This document shows positions 25,768 through 33,785 of a DNA stretch of 49,213 nucleotides, one piece after another (within the stretch, counting starts at the first letter, position 1; the number at the start of each line of letters is the position of its first letter). Below the pieces are notes generated by a model, which did not search any database, had not been told where the DNA came from, and saw nothing but the letters and a program-made list of their open reading frames with translations. The stretch spans positions 1-49,213 of the forward strand of contig JAGBND010000149.1 in the NCBI GenBank assembly GCA_017634575.1. The letters are read 5' to 3'. A program made the translations under genes and the position numbers. This DNA comes from Bacillota bacterium. Its GTDB lineage: Bacteria; Bacillota; Clostridia; Lachnospirales; Bianqueaceae.

Positions 25768-27009
25768 TTATTTCCAGAGGATCTCCTGGGCAAAGTGGCG
25801 GAACATCTCCGGCCAGCAGAACCAGTCGTGTGAACCGGGGACAAAGTAGGGGATATAGGGAAGCCCCTTCGCTTTCAGCGCCCGGATCGTAGGCGGTGTT
25901 CCGATATCCCGTTCATTGTAGGAGATATCTTCTTCCGCGCAGCCGATCATCAGCGTGACGTCCTTCAGACGCGGATTTTCCAGTGTAAATCCCTCGCCTC
26001 CCGCGTAGCCAGCGGAGAAGCAGCCGAAATACTGAAAACGTTCCGGGTGATGCATGTAGGTATACATGGCAGTCATACTGCCTAAAGAAAGACCGCAATA
26101 GGCCATCCGCATCGGGTCTTCCGTCACCGCAAAAAGCTGCCTTAACAGCGGCAGGATGCATTGGATCACGTTCTGGTCGATCATGGCGAAATCCCAGTCA
26201 TAGACTGAATTATTCATGGTAACAACGATGGCCGGTTCCGTTTGTTTGCCTGCGATCAGGTTATCCATGATATTGGCAAGACCTCCCTGACTGAACCAAT
26301 CCACTTCGTTTCCAGCCCCTCCGTGAGAAGCCAGGATAAGCGGATATTCACCATTACGGTCATATCCTGCCGGCAGATAGACACCCATGGTACGAACTTC
26401 GCCGAGGATATCATCATAACTGATATAAGTCAGCGTACCTTTGACTTTCGGGTCTCTCGCCGGAAGCTGCGATACTTCTTCCGGTGAACCGACATACAGT
26501 TCACTCTTCAGCTGGCAGCCGTCTTTTGTTGGAGCATAGGGCATATTCTTCGGGTCCAGGATCCAGGGTGTTTCTTCTTTGAGACTGTGAAAAGCACCGT
26601 CCTTTGTCATCAGGTTCTCCATCGCAAGCGGATTTTCCATCTTCGCTTCGACCAGTTCACCGTTGATCACAAAACCATAAGCATAAACACCCGCGGGAAG
26701 CCTCAGCGTGATCTCATAAACCCCTTTGCTCCTGTTCCAGGACATTTCTTTATAATAGCGCCCGGCGATGGAGGACATTCCTTCTTCATAGCTTGCCGGC
26801 GGAAACATCTGATCCTGCTCGACCATTCCAACTTCGTCCGTATGATCCTTCAGATTGCTGCGGTAAAATAAAAATTCCCCTATCAATCCGACGTTTTTGA
26901 TTTTCTTTTTCCGCTGATCTTCGGGCAGATCCTGAGGATCAAGAGTAATCGTCACGTCGTACATTTTTTTCTTCATAAAGTCTTTCGGTGCTTTTTTGTT
27001 CTCTGCCAT
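25768..27009 (-). CDS. CE1/Fes-type esterase with N-terminal E-set domain
   Basis: Protein of 413 residues. The N-terminal part (about 35-135) looks like an immunoglobulin-like E-set domain (YEITLRLPAGVYAYGFVING), as in carbohydrate esterases and enterochelin esterases. The C-terminal alpha/beta hydrolase (about 190-413) has the oxyanion region ASHGGAGNEVDWF, nucleophile Ser308 in CGLSLGS, an acidic loop GCAEEDISYN and His394 in PGSHDWFCW. This resembles the esterase half of XynZ-type feruloyl or acetyl-xylan esterases. No signal peptide, so it acts on imported sugars. AGGAGG is 8 bases before ATG. It is first in the esterase-esterase-DUF624 operon, with its own promoter region holding tandem palindromes. 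Confidence 0.85.
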   Translation of the reverse strand: MAENKKAPKDFMKKKMYDVTITLDPQDLPEDQRKKKIKNVGLIGEFLFYRSNLKDHTDEVGMVEQDQMFPPASYEEGMSSIAGRYYKEMSWNRSKGVYEITLRLPAGVYAYGFVINGELVEAKMENPLAMENLMTKDGAFHSLKEETPWILDPKNMPYAPTKDGCQLKSELYVGSPEEVSQLPARDPKVKGTLTYISYDDILGEVRTMGVYLPAGYDRNGEYPLILASHGGAGNEVDWFSQGGLANIMDNLIAGKQTEPAIVVTMNNSVYDWDFAMIDQNVIQCILPLLRQLFAVTEDPMRMAYCGLSLGSMTAMYTYMHHPERFQYFGCFSAGYAGGEGFTLENPRLKDVTLMIGCAEEDISYNERDIGTPPTIRALKAKGLPYIPYFVPGSHDWFCWPEMFRHFAQEILWK

Positions 27010-27066
27010 TTTCTTATCCTCCTGATAATAGATTCAAATCTCCCACCGAGGTATTGATCTGAATAT

Positions 27067-27075
27067 ATTGTAGCA
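27067..27075 (-). promoter_or_regulatory. Extended -10 promoter of the esterase operon
   Basis: TGCTACAAT on the minus strand is an extended -10 (TG-N-TACAAT) 58 bases upstream of the esterase start. No good -35 lies at the right distance, which suggests dependence on an activator such as the neighbouring AraC-type protein. Confidence 0.45.
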
Positions 27076-27162
27076 AACAGCTGACCCTTGCTCTTTTCTG
27101 CTCGGTTGAGATTCCTTTGCGATTTGTGCTATTCATACAGGCCTTTTCCGCTGCTCGAACGT

Positions 27163-27204
27163 TTCGCACATCGGACTGTGCGATTCGCACATTGGACTGT
27201 GCGA
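27163..27204. repeat. Two adjacent 21-bp palindromic repeats upstream of the esterase operon
   Basis: Two head-to-tail copies of TTCGCACA-N6-TGTGCGA differ at one base (TCGGAC and TTGGAC spacers). Each is itself a palindrome, and the pair is framed by GTTTCG and CGAAAC. Twin dyad sites of this kind suggest cooperative binding of a dimeric regulator. They stand about 90-135 bases upstream of the esterase -10 and just downstream of the terminator of the AraC-GH39 gene. Confidence 0.85.
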
Positions 27205-27207
27205 AAC

Positions 27208-27243
27208 AAAAAAACAGCGAGACAGCTGAAACTGTCTCGCTGT
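27208..27243 (-). terminator. Terminator of the GH3 / AraC-GH39 operon
   Basis: On the minus strand a perfect 12-bp stem ACAGCGAGACAG/CTGTCTCGCTGT with a 6-base loop is followed by seven T. It separates this operon from the esterase operon. Confidence 0.92.
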
Positions 27244-27337
27244 GAAAGCCGGGCTTATGGTAAGCCGCCTCACGAAGATGCACTTTTTGATCATGATATC
27301 CTTATCAGACGATCAACAACCGGCGTGAACATATTGT

Positions 27338-29722
27338 TTACTCTTTGGTGATCTGGATCATCCGCATTTCGTTCGGCGCCATGCGGAAAAAGATCCTCAT
27401 GAGGTCCCCCTCCAGGATCCTTTCTTCCGATAAGACCTCAGGCGTGCACATCTGGTAGAGATACTCCAGATCATCACGGGACAGCGCCTCGCTGCAGCCC
27501 AGCTTCATCCATTTATGAAGCGCGCTGCCGCTTTCCTCGTTCATGATCCGTTGACGGATCCGGTATCTCTGTCCTTCTTTCAGTCCAACGATCTTCAGTT
27601 CCATCACATACGGATCCAGATTGTCCATCATCTGGTCGATCTGTTCCAGACGGAACGAATCTTCCGGCTGCGTATAGTACCGGGGTCCAAGGTTCTTTCT
27701 GTTCCAGCAGACGATCCGGATATCTCCCGGATGAAAACAGGTGGCACAGATTTTTGCGGCATTAAGCAATCTCCTGTCTCCCATCTGTCTAAGAAACCGA
27801 TAAGCATAATAGATCGGTTTCCGGATCCCGCTTCGGGTCAGAAGCCCGCCGATTCCACAGATCTCCGCGGCCGAATCTGAATACGCACCGATCAGATCCG
27901 ACCCAAAGAAAACACCGATCGAATCGGCCAGTCCGTTCCCCGCCAGCATCTGTTCGAGCATCGTCGCGCCGCGGTAACAGCTGTCCTGAATATAATTTCT
28001 GTTGACGACACTGATCCCGCATTCAGTGATCCAGAATTCACCTTTAAAATGAAGAGCAGTCAGTATCTCCCGGACACGGCTCGTCTGTTGATAGAACACA
28101 TTTCTGGTGGCATCCCTGGTCAGCGACTGATCATAAATGCTCATTCCCACTCTGTTATAAGGGAAGCTTAGCATGGTAAAGACGTCTGGCTGATACTCGC
28201 AGTGGGAAAGGAGCATACGGATCTGGTCTTCATCATATTGCGGATCACTGTCCGGAATATACCCCGGGCCGGCGATCCGGATCTTCGGAAGGATCTCCTT
28301 GATAGCCTGATAGCTCTGATTCCAGGCGGCTGACACCGAGTACTCCGTATCGGAATAGTATGGGATATCATTCAGGGAAAAGGTTAATTCCATGATCCAC
28401 TGACTGACTGTCTGTTCCTGGTATCTTGTCTTGATATGAGTAACGAAAGCCCGGATCGTACGGAGCCAGTCTTCGTGCGTTTCAAAGTATTCCCGGCTGG
28501 AACGGGCATCGATCTCGCGGCTCTCGCTTCCCAGAATGCGTTCCCGGCGGGGTGTCAGATCAATAAATACCTTGACACGGTGGTCGAAACAGAAATCCAG
28601 TACCTCATCCAGCAGAGCAAAGTTTAATTTTCCTTTTTCTTCCCCCAGCATCATCATATCGGGAGCAAAAGGATTCCATATCCTCAAGTATTCGATATTG
28701 AGTCTCTCCGTTAAAAAAGCGATCTGCTTCTGCATCCGCGCGGAAAGAAGACTGGAAAAAGGGCCAACATTCAGCAGCCGGTTTTTCCACGGATCCCAAC
28801 GCACCGCATCCTCCAGCCGGATCGTCTGGGAATGAACCTCTTCTTTTCCTTCCAGACCAAGTTTCTGATTGGACTCAAGGATCCTTCTGATCTGAGCCAT
28901 GTCAGTCTTTTTCTGCGGATCTTCCACGTTCTTTTGCAGAAAAGTCCTTCGGTATTCCAGAGGCGACATCCCTATCTTCTCACGAAACGTCCGATTAAGC
29001 ACGGAGGGTGAGGAAAATCCGTTTTCCAGCGCGATCTGCGTAATGGAAAGATCTGACTGTTCCAGCGCTTTACGAACGCCGGACAGTCTGAGTTTTTTCA
29101 GGTAATCCGGGAAGTTTTCACCCGTCATCTGTTTGAACAGCCTTGAAGCGACCGATCGGGACAGATAGACCTTCTCGGCTATCTCTGTCATGCTGATCTC
29201 CTGACGGTAATTCTCCCAGATATACTGCATGATCTGAGTGATTTTCTCTTCATGATCCATGGTCTGCCTGGTTTTGTCCGGACTTCGGGAGAAATTCGCG
29301 ATCAGATGAGAGAGCAGCAGATAATATAACCCTGCTGCTTTCAAACGTTCCTCCCGCCTGTCTCCTACAAAACACATCAGAAGTCCCTGAAGCATCTGAA
29401 ACAGTTCCGCGTAGTGCGGCTGTTTTCCATCCAGACTGCAGCACTCAAACCGTATGGAGATCCTGTCCGAAGCCTGCAGCAGATCAAAGTACGGAAGAGA
29501 AAGGATCGCCAGATAAGAATCATTATCCAGATGAATGTCCGCTTCTTCAAGCACATTGATCAGCAGATAGTCTGATTTGCCGAGAACCAGCTCTTGCTCC
29601 TCTTTTTTGACATGACACGTTCCATCAACAACAAACAGGATCCTGATCTCATCCAGAGTTTCAGGAAGACGAACATCCGTATGTACCAGTCTGAAATCAA
29701 ACTGTGGTCTTGTTCCTCTCAT
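27338..29722 (-). CDS. AraC-type regulator fused to a GH39-like domain
   Basis: Protein of 794 residues with three parts. A cupin-like N-terminal sensor is at about 1-150. Two AraC helix-turn-helix motifs lie at about 160-262 (MTEIAEKVYLSRSVASRLFK and ITQIALENGFSSPSVLNRTF). The C-terminal TIM-barrel (about 300-790) resembles GH39 beta-xylosidases (LRIWNPF; FWITECGIS with Glu567 in the nucleophile position). In GH39 enzymes the acid/base Glu sits in a W-x-x-E-x-W-N-E-P motif. Here the matching stretch is WIMELTFSLND (442-452), with Ser where the Glu should be. I therefore infer a sugar-sensing domain and not an active enzyme. Its ATG overlaps the GH3 stop (ATGA), so enzyme and regulator are co-translated. 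Likely targets are this operon and the esterase operon. Confidence 0.88.
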   Translation of the reverse strand: MRGTRPQFDFRLVHTDVRLPETLDEIRILFVVDGTCHVKKEEQELVLGKSDYLLINVLEEADIHLDNDSYLAILSLPYFDLLQASDRISIRFECCSLDGKQPHYAELFQMLQGLLMCFVGDRREERLKAAGLYYLLLSHLIANFSRSPDKTRQTMDHEEKITQIMQYIWENYRQEISMTEIAEKVYLSRSVASRLFKQMTGENFPDYLKKLRLSGVRKALEQSDLSITQIALENGFSSPSVLNRTFREKIGMSPLEYRRTFLQKNVEDPQKKTDMAQIRRILESNQKLGLEGKEEVHSQTIRLEDAVRWDPWKNRLLNVGPFSSLLSARMQKQIAFLTERLNIEYLRIWNPFAPDMMMLGEEKGKLNFALLDEVLDFCFDHRVKVFIDLTPRRERILGSESREIDARSSREYFETHEDWLRTIRAFVTHIKTRYQEQTVSQWIMELTFSLNDIPYYSDTEYSVSAAWNQSYQAIKEILPKIRIAGPGYIPDSDPQYDEDQIRMLLSHCEYQPDVFTMLSFPYNRVGMSIYDQSLTRDATRNVFYQQTSRVREILTALHFKGEFWITECGISVVNRNYIQDSCYRGATMLEQMLAGNGLADSIGVFFGSDLIGAYSDSAAEICGIGGLLTRSGIRKPIYYAYRFLRQMGDRRLLNAAKICATCFHPGDIRIVCWNRKNLGPRYYTQPEDSFRLEQIDQMMDNLDPYVMELKIVGLKEGQRYRIRQRIMNEESGSALHKWMKLGCSEALSRDDLEYLYQMCTPEVLSEERILEGDLMRIFFRMAPNEMRMIQITKE

Positions 29723-31917
29723 TTTTCCCAGATCTCAGCCATCAGGCACTCGCGGCTATTTTGGCCGACATAAATTCTGAAAAGGCCTTCTTCCAGCCGG
29801 TAGTTGCCCTCATTGTCGAAGAAGCCGAGTTCGTTTTTCGGAAGCTCAAAGTACACTCTCATGATCTCGCCCGCTTCCAGGGTAACCTTCGCGAACCGCT
29901 TCAGCTCCTTCACCGGCCGCACCAGACTGGCCGCGACATCCTGCGTATACAGCTGCGCGGTGGTGGTGCCGGCGCGTTCTCCGGTATTTTTCACTTCCAC
30001 CCCGATCATCAGGACGTCGCCCTGATCCCGGACATTCAGATTGCTGAAGTCAAAGCTTGTATAAGACAAGCCGTAACCGAATGGATAGAGCGAATCCAGC
30101 GGCGCGTCGAGATAACGGGACGTAAACTTGCTCTTGCTGGCCGGTCTTCCGGTATTCGGATGATTGTAGTAGACCGGGCACTGTCCGGTCATCGCCGGGA
30201 AGGAAGAAGAAAGCCTGCCTTCCGGGTTCTTCTTGCCGCAAAGCACTCTTGCGACGGCGTCGCCCATTCGGATGCCTAAGTGCCAGGCTTCCACGATAGC
30301 CGGTACGTGCGCGTCTTCCCACTCAAGCGCCAGCGGACGGCCGTTCATCAGCACCAGCACCACCGGCTTGCCGCTTTCCAGCAGTTTCTCCAGGATCTGA
30401 CGCTGTTTTCCGGGCAGGGTGATATCCGCGCGGGAGGAAGCTTCTCCGGACATAGCGATCGTCTCGCCGAGCACCGCCACGATCACATCGCCGTAGGCGG
30501 CTGCCTCGGTAATTTCTTCTTCATTCAGACCGCCTTCCGGTCCTCCGCAGGGGAAGTATTTCGCGTTGGCAAACTCCTTCTGAATACCGCTCCATAAGGA
30601 TACGCAGTCTTCTTTTCTCCAGCTGAGCGCCCAGGCGCCGACGACCTCTTCCGGCTGATCGGCCAGGCTGCCGATGACGCTGATCTTAGCCGAAGGAGCC
30701 AGCGGGAGGATATCTCCTTCGTTCTTCAAAAGTACGATCGAGCGTTCCGCCGCTTCAAGCGCCAGATCCAGATGTTCCTGAGGAAGCACGTCGTATTGAT
30801 GCATCGATGCTTCATCGACATAAGGATGGTCGAAGAGTCCCAGCCACATCTTGACGGAAAGGATCCGGCGGGCTGCTTCATCGATCACTTCCATGGGAAC
30901 TTTGCCTTCTTCCACCGCTTTTTGCAGCTGATTCTTGTAAATGCCGGTGCCCATGTCCATATCCATCCCGGCCAGGGCGGCCTGCACGCCGGCATCGAAA
31001 TCATCCGCGGCGATGCCGTGGTTAATACATTCGCGGATGGCGTTGGCGTCGCTCACCACAAAGCCGGGAAGGCCCAGCTTCTCTTTCAGGATATCCCGGA
31101 GCAGGAATTTGTTCACGGTGCACGGAATCCCGTTCAGATCGTTGAAGGCTGCCATGACCGTCTGCGCGCCGGTATCGACCGCCGCCTTGAAAGGTTTCAG
31201 ATAGTGATTGTAGAACACATGCATGGCCATGTTGACCGTATTGTAGTCACGGCCGGATTCGCAGGCGCCGTAGCCGATATAGTGCTTCAGGCAGGCCGCC
31301 ACATAGGGATCGTCCGGACTTTCTCCTTCCTGCAGACCGGTGACTTTCGCGGTGGCGAAGGCGGAAGCAAGGCAAGGATCCTCGCCGGGGCCTTCGGAGA
31401 CACGTCCCCACCGGGCGTCGCGGGCGATATCCAGCATCGGCGCGAAATGCCATGAAACACCGGCCGCCTTCGACTCTCTGGCCGCCATCCGGGCTGTTTT
31501 TCTCATCAGATCCGGATCAAAGGTCCCCGCTTCCGCGATGGCGATCGGGAAGACGGTCTTAAATCCGTGGATGACATCCAGGCCGAAGATCAGCGGGATG
31601 CCCAGCCGGCTTTCTTCCACCGCGATCTTTTGCAGCTCATTGACTTTCGCCGGATCCTGGACCATCAGCGATCCGACCCGGCCGGCGCGGATATCGTCCT
31701 CATGATAGTCCTGCTGGCTGGTACTCATGATCTTGCCGAACTCTTCCTTTGATAAGCGCCCGTCGGTCAGCATCTCGATGAGTTCGCTGAAGGGAACATC
31801 GAATCCGCCGACGATCGAAGGAGACTCCTGATTCATCTGGCCGATCTTTTCTTCCAGCGTCATCCGGCTGAGAATCTCTTCGATCCTTTTTTTCTGGGCT
31901 TCGGTAAGCTGTCTCAT
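29719..31917 (-). CDS. GH3 beta-glucosidase / beta-xylosidase, standard domain order
   Basis: Protein of 732 residues of the BglX type. The N-terminal TIM barrel contains LMVQDPAKVNELQKIAV, CLKHYIGYGACESGRDYN and nucleophile Asp290 in GFVVSDANAIREC. Then comes the alpha/beta sandwich (GETIAMSGEASSRADITLP) and a C-terminal fibronectin-III-like domain (VEVKNTGERAGTTTAQLY). It releases terminal beta-linked glucose or xylose; the choice is not decided by sequence alone. No signal peptide, so it is cytosolic. I start at ATG 31917 (MRQLTEAQ) because GGAGG is 5 bases upstream; ATGs at 31929 and 31938 lack a site. It is first in a two-gene operon with the AraC-GH39 regulator, under a perfect promoter and a long structured leader. 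Confidence 0.93.
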   Translation of the reverse strand: MRQLTEAQKKRIEEILSRMTLEEKIGQMNQESPSIVGGFDVPFSELIEMLTDGRLSKEEFGKIMSTSQQDYHEDDIRAGRVGSLMVQDPAKVNELQKIAVEESRLGIPLIFGLDVIHGFKTVFPIAIAEAGTFDPDLMRKTARMAARESKAAGVSWHFAPMLDIARDARWGRVSEGPGEDPCLASAFATAKVTGLQEGESPDDPYVAACLKHYIGYGACESGRDYNTVNMAMHVFYNHYLKPFKAAVDTGAQTVMAAFNDLNGIPCTVNKFLLRDILKEKLGLPGFVVSDANAIRECINHGIAADDFDAGVQAALAGMDMDMGTGIYKNQLQKAVEEGKVPMEVIDEAARRILSVKMWLGLFDHPYVDEASMHQYDVLPQEHLDLALEAAERSIVLLKNEGDILPLAPSAKISVIGSLADQPEEVVGAWALSWRKEDCVSLWSGIQKEFANAKYFPCGGPEGGLNEEEITEAAAYGDVIVAVLGETIAMSGEASSRADITLPGKQRQILEKLLESGKPVVLVLMNGRPLALEWEDAHVPAIVEAWHLGIRMGDAVARVLCGKKNPEGRLSSSFPAMTGQCPVYYNHPNTGRPASKSKFTSRYLDAPLDSLYPFGYGLSYTSFDFSNLNVRDQGDVLMIGVEVKNTGERAGTTTAQLYTQDVAASLVRPVKELKRFAKVTLEAGEIMRVYFELPKNELGFFDNEGNYRLEEGLFRIYVGQNSRECLMAEIWEK

Positions 31918-32077
31918 ATCATCCTCCATGCCGAGCACATGGTCCGGGGCACGCGCGGAGAATTTCGCGCAGGCAAATTCTCCGCTGCGATCAGGCTATT
32001 TGGGCTCGGCACAAATAGCCGTGTGAACTCCTGGGTTACAGATATCTTTTGCGTAAGACGCCGCTTACAGCGCGTTT
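31918..32077 (-). promoter_or_regulatory. Long structured 5' leader of the GH3 gene, possible riboregulator
   Basis: About 160 bases between the expected transcription start and the GH3 start. In order on the minus strand: GTAAG-N6-CTTAC (32068-32053), hairpin GGCTATTTG/CAAATAGCC with a 9-base loop (32020-31994), hairpin GGAGAATTT/AAATTCTCC with a 9-base loop (31983-31957), then the ribosome site GGAGG (31927-31923). The first loop contains TGCCGAGC, fully complementary to GCTCGGCA (31936-31929), which ends one base before GGAGG. Pairing would form a pseudoknot against the ribosome site. It matches no riboswitch class I know. Confidence 0.5.
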
Positions 32078-32083
32078 GAAGAT

Positions 32084-32112
32084 ATTATAAGAAACGGGCG
32101 CATATTTGTCAA
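32084..32112 (-). promoter_or_regulatory. Perfect sigma-A promoter of the GH3 / AraC-GH39 operon
   Basis: Minus-strand TTGACA-N17-TATAAT matches consensus at all 12 bases. The short palindrome GTAAG-N6-CTTAC about 10-25 bases after the start could be an operator. Confidence 0.9.
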
Positions 32113-32270
32113 ACGGAACGGCGGGATCTCTACAGGGCCTGGGCGAGACGAAGGGGCATGGAGCGTGTACAGCGAAAAGGAGAAAGGCATGGCAAGAGAG
32201 TAGAGCCGTGAATATAATCCGTTATGAAAGCAGATGATACATCCTGGCATCTTGATTGAAACAACTCCCG

Positions 32271-32299
32271 TTGACAAACATGTGGGGAAACAATATAAT
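32271..32299 (+). promoter_or_regulatory. Perfect sigma-A promoter of the second MATE gene
   Basis: TTGACA-N17-TATAAT, all 12 bases consensus, with about 25 bases of leader to the ATG at 32331. It is divergent from the GH3 promoter. The gap 32113-32270 holds only a four-codon frame after an AAGGAG and is otherwise empty. Confidence 0.9.
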
Positions 32300-32330
32300 G
32301 TTTGAGTATTAAAATGAAGCGGAGAGATAT

Positions 32331-33656
32331 ATGTCCAATCTTAATTTAACGAAAGACAAACTGGGACCCGTGATGTTCCGATTCACGGTCCCTTTTTTCT
32401 TTTCGACCCTTTTACAAACATTGTATGGCACCGTCGATACGTTTACCGTCGGCAAATTTGCAACCACCGCCAGTGTCTCGGCGGTTGCTACCGGAGCGCA
32501 GGTGCTCAGCCTCATGACGTTTCTGGCTTATGGCCTTTCGACTGGCGCGACCGTCTTGCTGGGGCAGGCCGTGGGTGCCGGAGACGAAAAAAGATCCGCC
32601 AGAATCGTCGGGAATTCCATTATTGACTTTTCCTTGATCAGTGTTCTTTTTCTGGTGCTGATGCTCTTGCTGTATCCCCTGATGCTAAGGCTTCTGAATA
32701 TACCGCCTGAGGCAGAAAAAGAAGCACGGGTTTACTGTTTGATCTGCACGTTTGGAATCCCTCTGATCATCGGATACAATACGGTTGGCGCAATTCTTCG
32801 CGCCATCGGCGACAGCAAACGTCCGCTGCTTTTTGTAGCCGTAGCCTGTGTCTTTAACATTGTGGGTGATTTTGTATTGACCGGCGTGTTTAAGATGGGC
32901 GCGGCAGGCGTTGCTATTGCCACCATCGCTGCGCAGGGGATCAGCTTTATCTATAGTCTGCTCTATATCATGAAAAAAGGGATGGGCTTTGCATTTCACG
33001 TCTCTGATATCCGCGTGGATAAAGAGACGACCCCGCAGATTTTCAAGGTTGGTCTTCCCATGGGACTGCAGAGCATTCTGGTGAACTTAAGCTTCATGTT
33101 CATTACGGCAATCATCAATGCGATGGGCCTTTCCGCCAGCGCCGCTATGGGCATTGGCGATAAGATTATCAACATTGCATTCCTGATCCAGAATTCCGTC
33201 AGCGCTGCCCTTTCCATTGTGGTCGCGCAGAATTTCGGCGCCAGGAATTATGAACGCGCATCCGCTGCGGTGAAAATGAGCATCGCAGTCTGTGTCATCA
33301 TCGAGCTTCTGTTCTGTGTTTTCTGTGAATTAAAGCCGCATGTTTTCCCTTCCCTTTTCACGAATGATATGGAAGTTATTGATATGGCCGGCCGTTATAT
33401 GATGGCTTACAGTATTGATGGGGTACTGACTTCTATCTCGTTCTGTCTGTCCGGCTATCTGAACGGATGCGGACGAACAACGTCGAATATGATCCAAAAC
33501 CTGATAGCCACTTTCCTGGGAAGAGTTCCTGCCACCTTCCTTTTCAGCCGTCTGCCGAACACGAATCTTTTTCTTATCGGATTGGCTGCGCCGGTTTCAA
33601 CGCTTCTCAGCATCGTCATGCTGATTTTTATTCTGAAGAAAGGTTCACGAACCTGA
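32331..33656 (+). CDS. MATE family exporter (MepA/DinF-like)
   Basis: Protein of 441 residues with about twelve membrane helices. FRFTVPFFFSTLLQTLYGTVDTF and GLSTGATVLLGQAVGAGDEK mark the first half; LSASAAMGIGDKI and AALSIVVAQNFGARN mark the second half. These are standard MATE landmarks. It exports drugs or metabolites by sodium or proton antiport. GGAG stands a few bases before ATG. It is under a full-consensus promoter, so it is likely well expressed. Only distantly like the MATE protein at 10826-12220. Confidence 0.92.
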   Translation: MSNLNLTKDKLGPVMFRFTVPFFFSTLLQTLYGTVDTFTVGKFATTASVSAVATGAQVLSLMTFLAYGLSTGATVLLGQAVGAGDEKRSARIVGNSIIDFSLISVLFLVLMLLLYPLMLRLLNIPPEAEKEARVYCLICTFGIPLIIGYNTVGAILRAIGDSKRPLLFVAVACVFNIVGDFVLTGVFKMGAAGVAIATIAAQGISFIYSLLYIMKKGMGFAFHVSDIRVDKETTPQIFKVGLPMGLQSILVNLSFMFITAIINAMGLSASAAMGIGDKIINIAFLIQNSVSAALSIVVAQNFGARNYERASAAVKMSIAVCVIIELLFCVFCELKPHVFPSLFTNDMEVIDMAGRYMMAYSIDGVLTSISFCLSGYLNGCGRTTSNMIQNLIATFLGRVPATFLFSRLPNTNLFLIGLAAPVSTLLSIVMLIFILKKGSRT

Positions 33657-33785
33657 GTCAATTTGATGCCGCATCCAGTGTTTTTTGATGACAGGGGAGG
33701 TACAGTCTCAGTTACCGAGAAACAGGAACAGCGGCAGTAGGTAATAGCCAAGTGCCATTCTTTCCATACTAGGAGGGAGCGAAAC

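Noticed and set aside
27163-27243. CRISPR-like repeats
   Set aside because: Only two adjacent copies with no spacer of variable sequence; the next element is a normal terminator hairpin.
31994-32020. Intrinsic terminator upstream of the GH3 gene
   Set aside because: The hairpin is perfect but no T run follows on the minus strand, so simple termination is unlikely; it is kept only as part of the leader structure.
32188-32202. Four-codon frame ATG-GCA-AGA-GAG-TAG after AAGGAG
   Set aside because: Too short to judge; a ribosome-like site in purine-rich DNA is likely chance.
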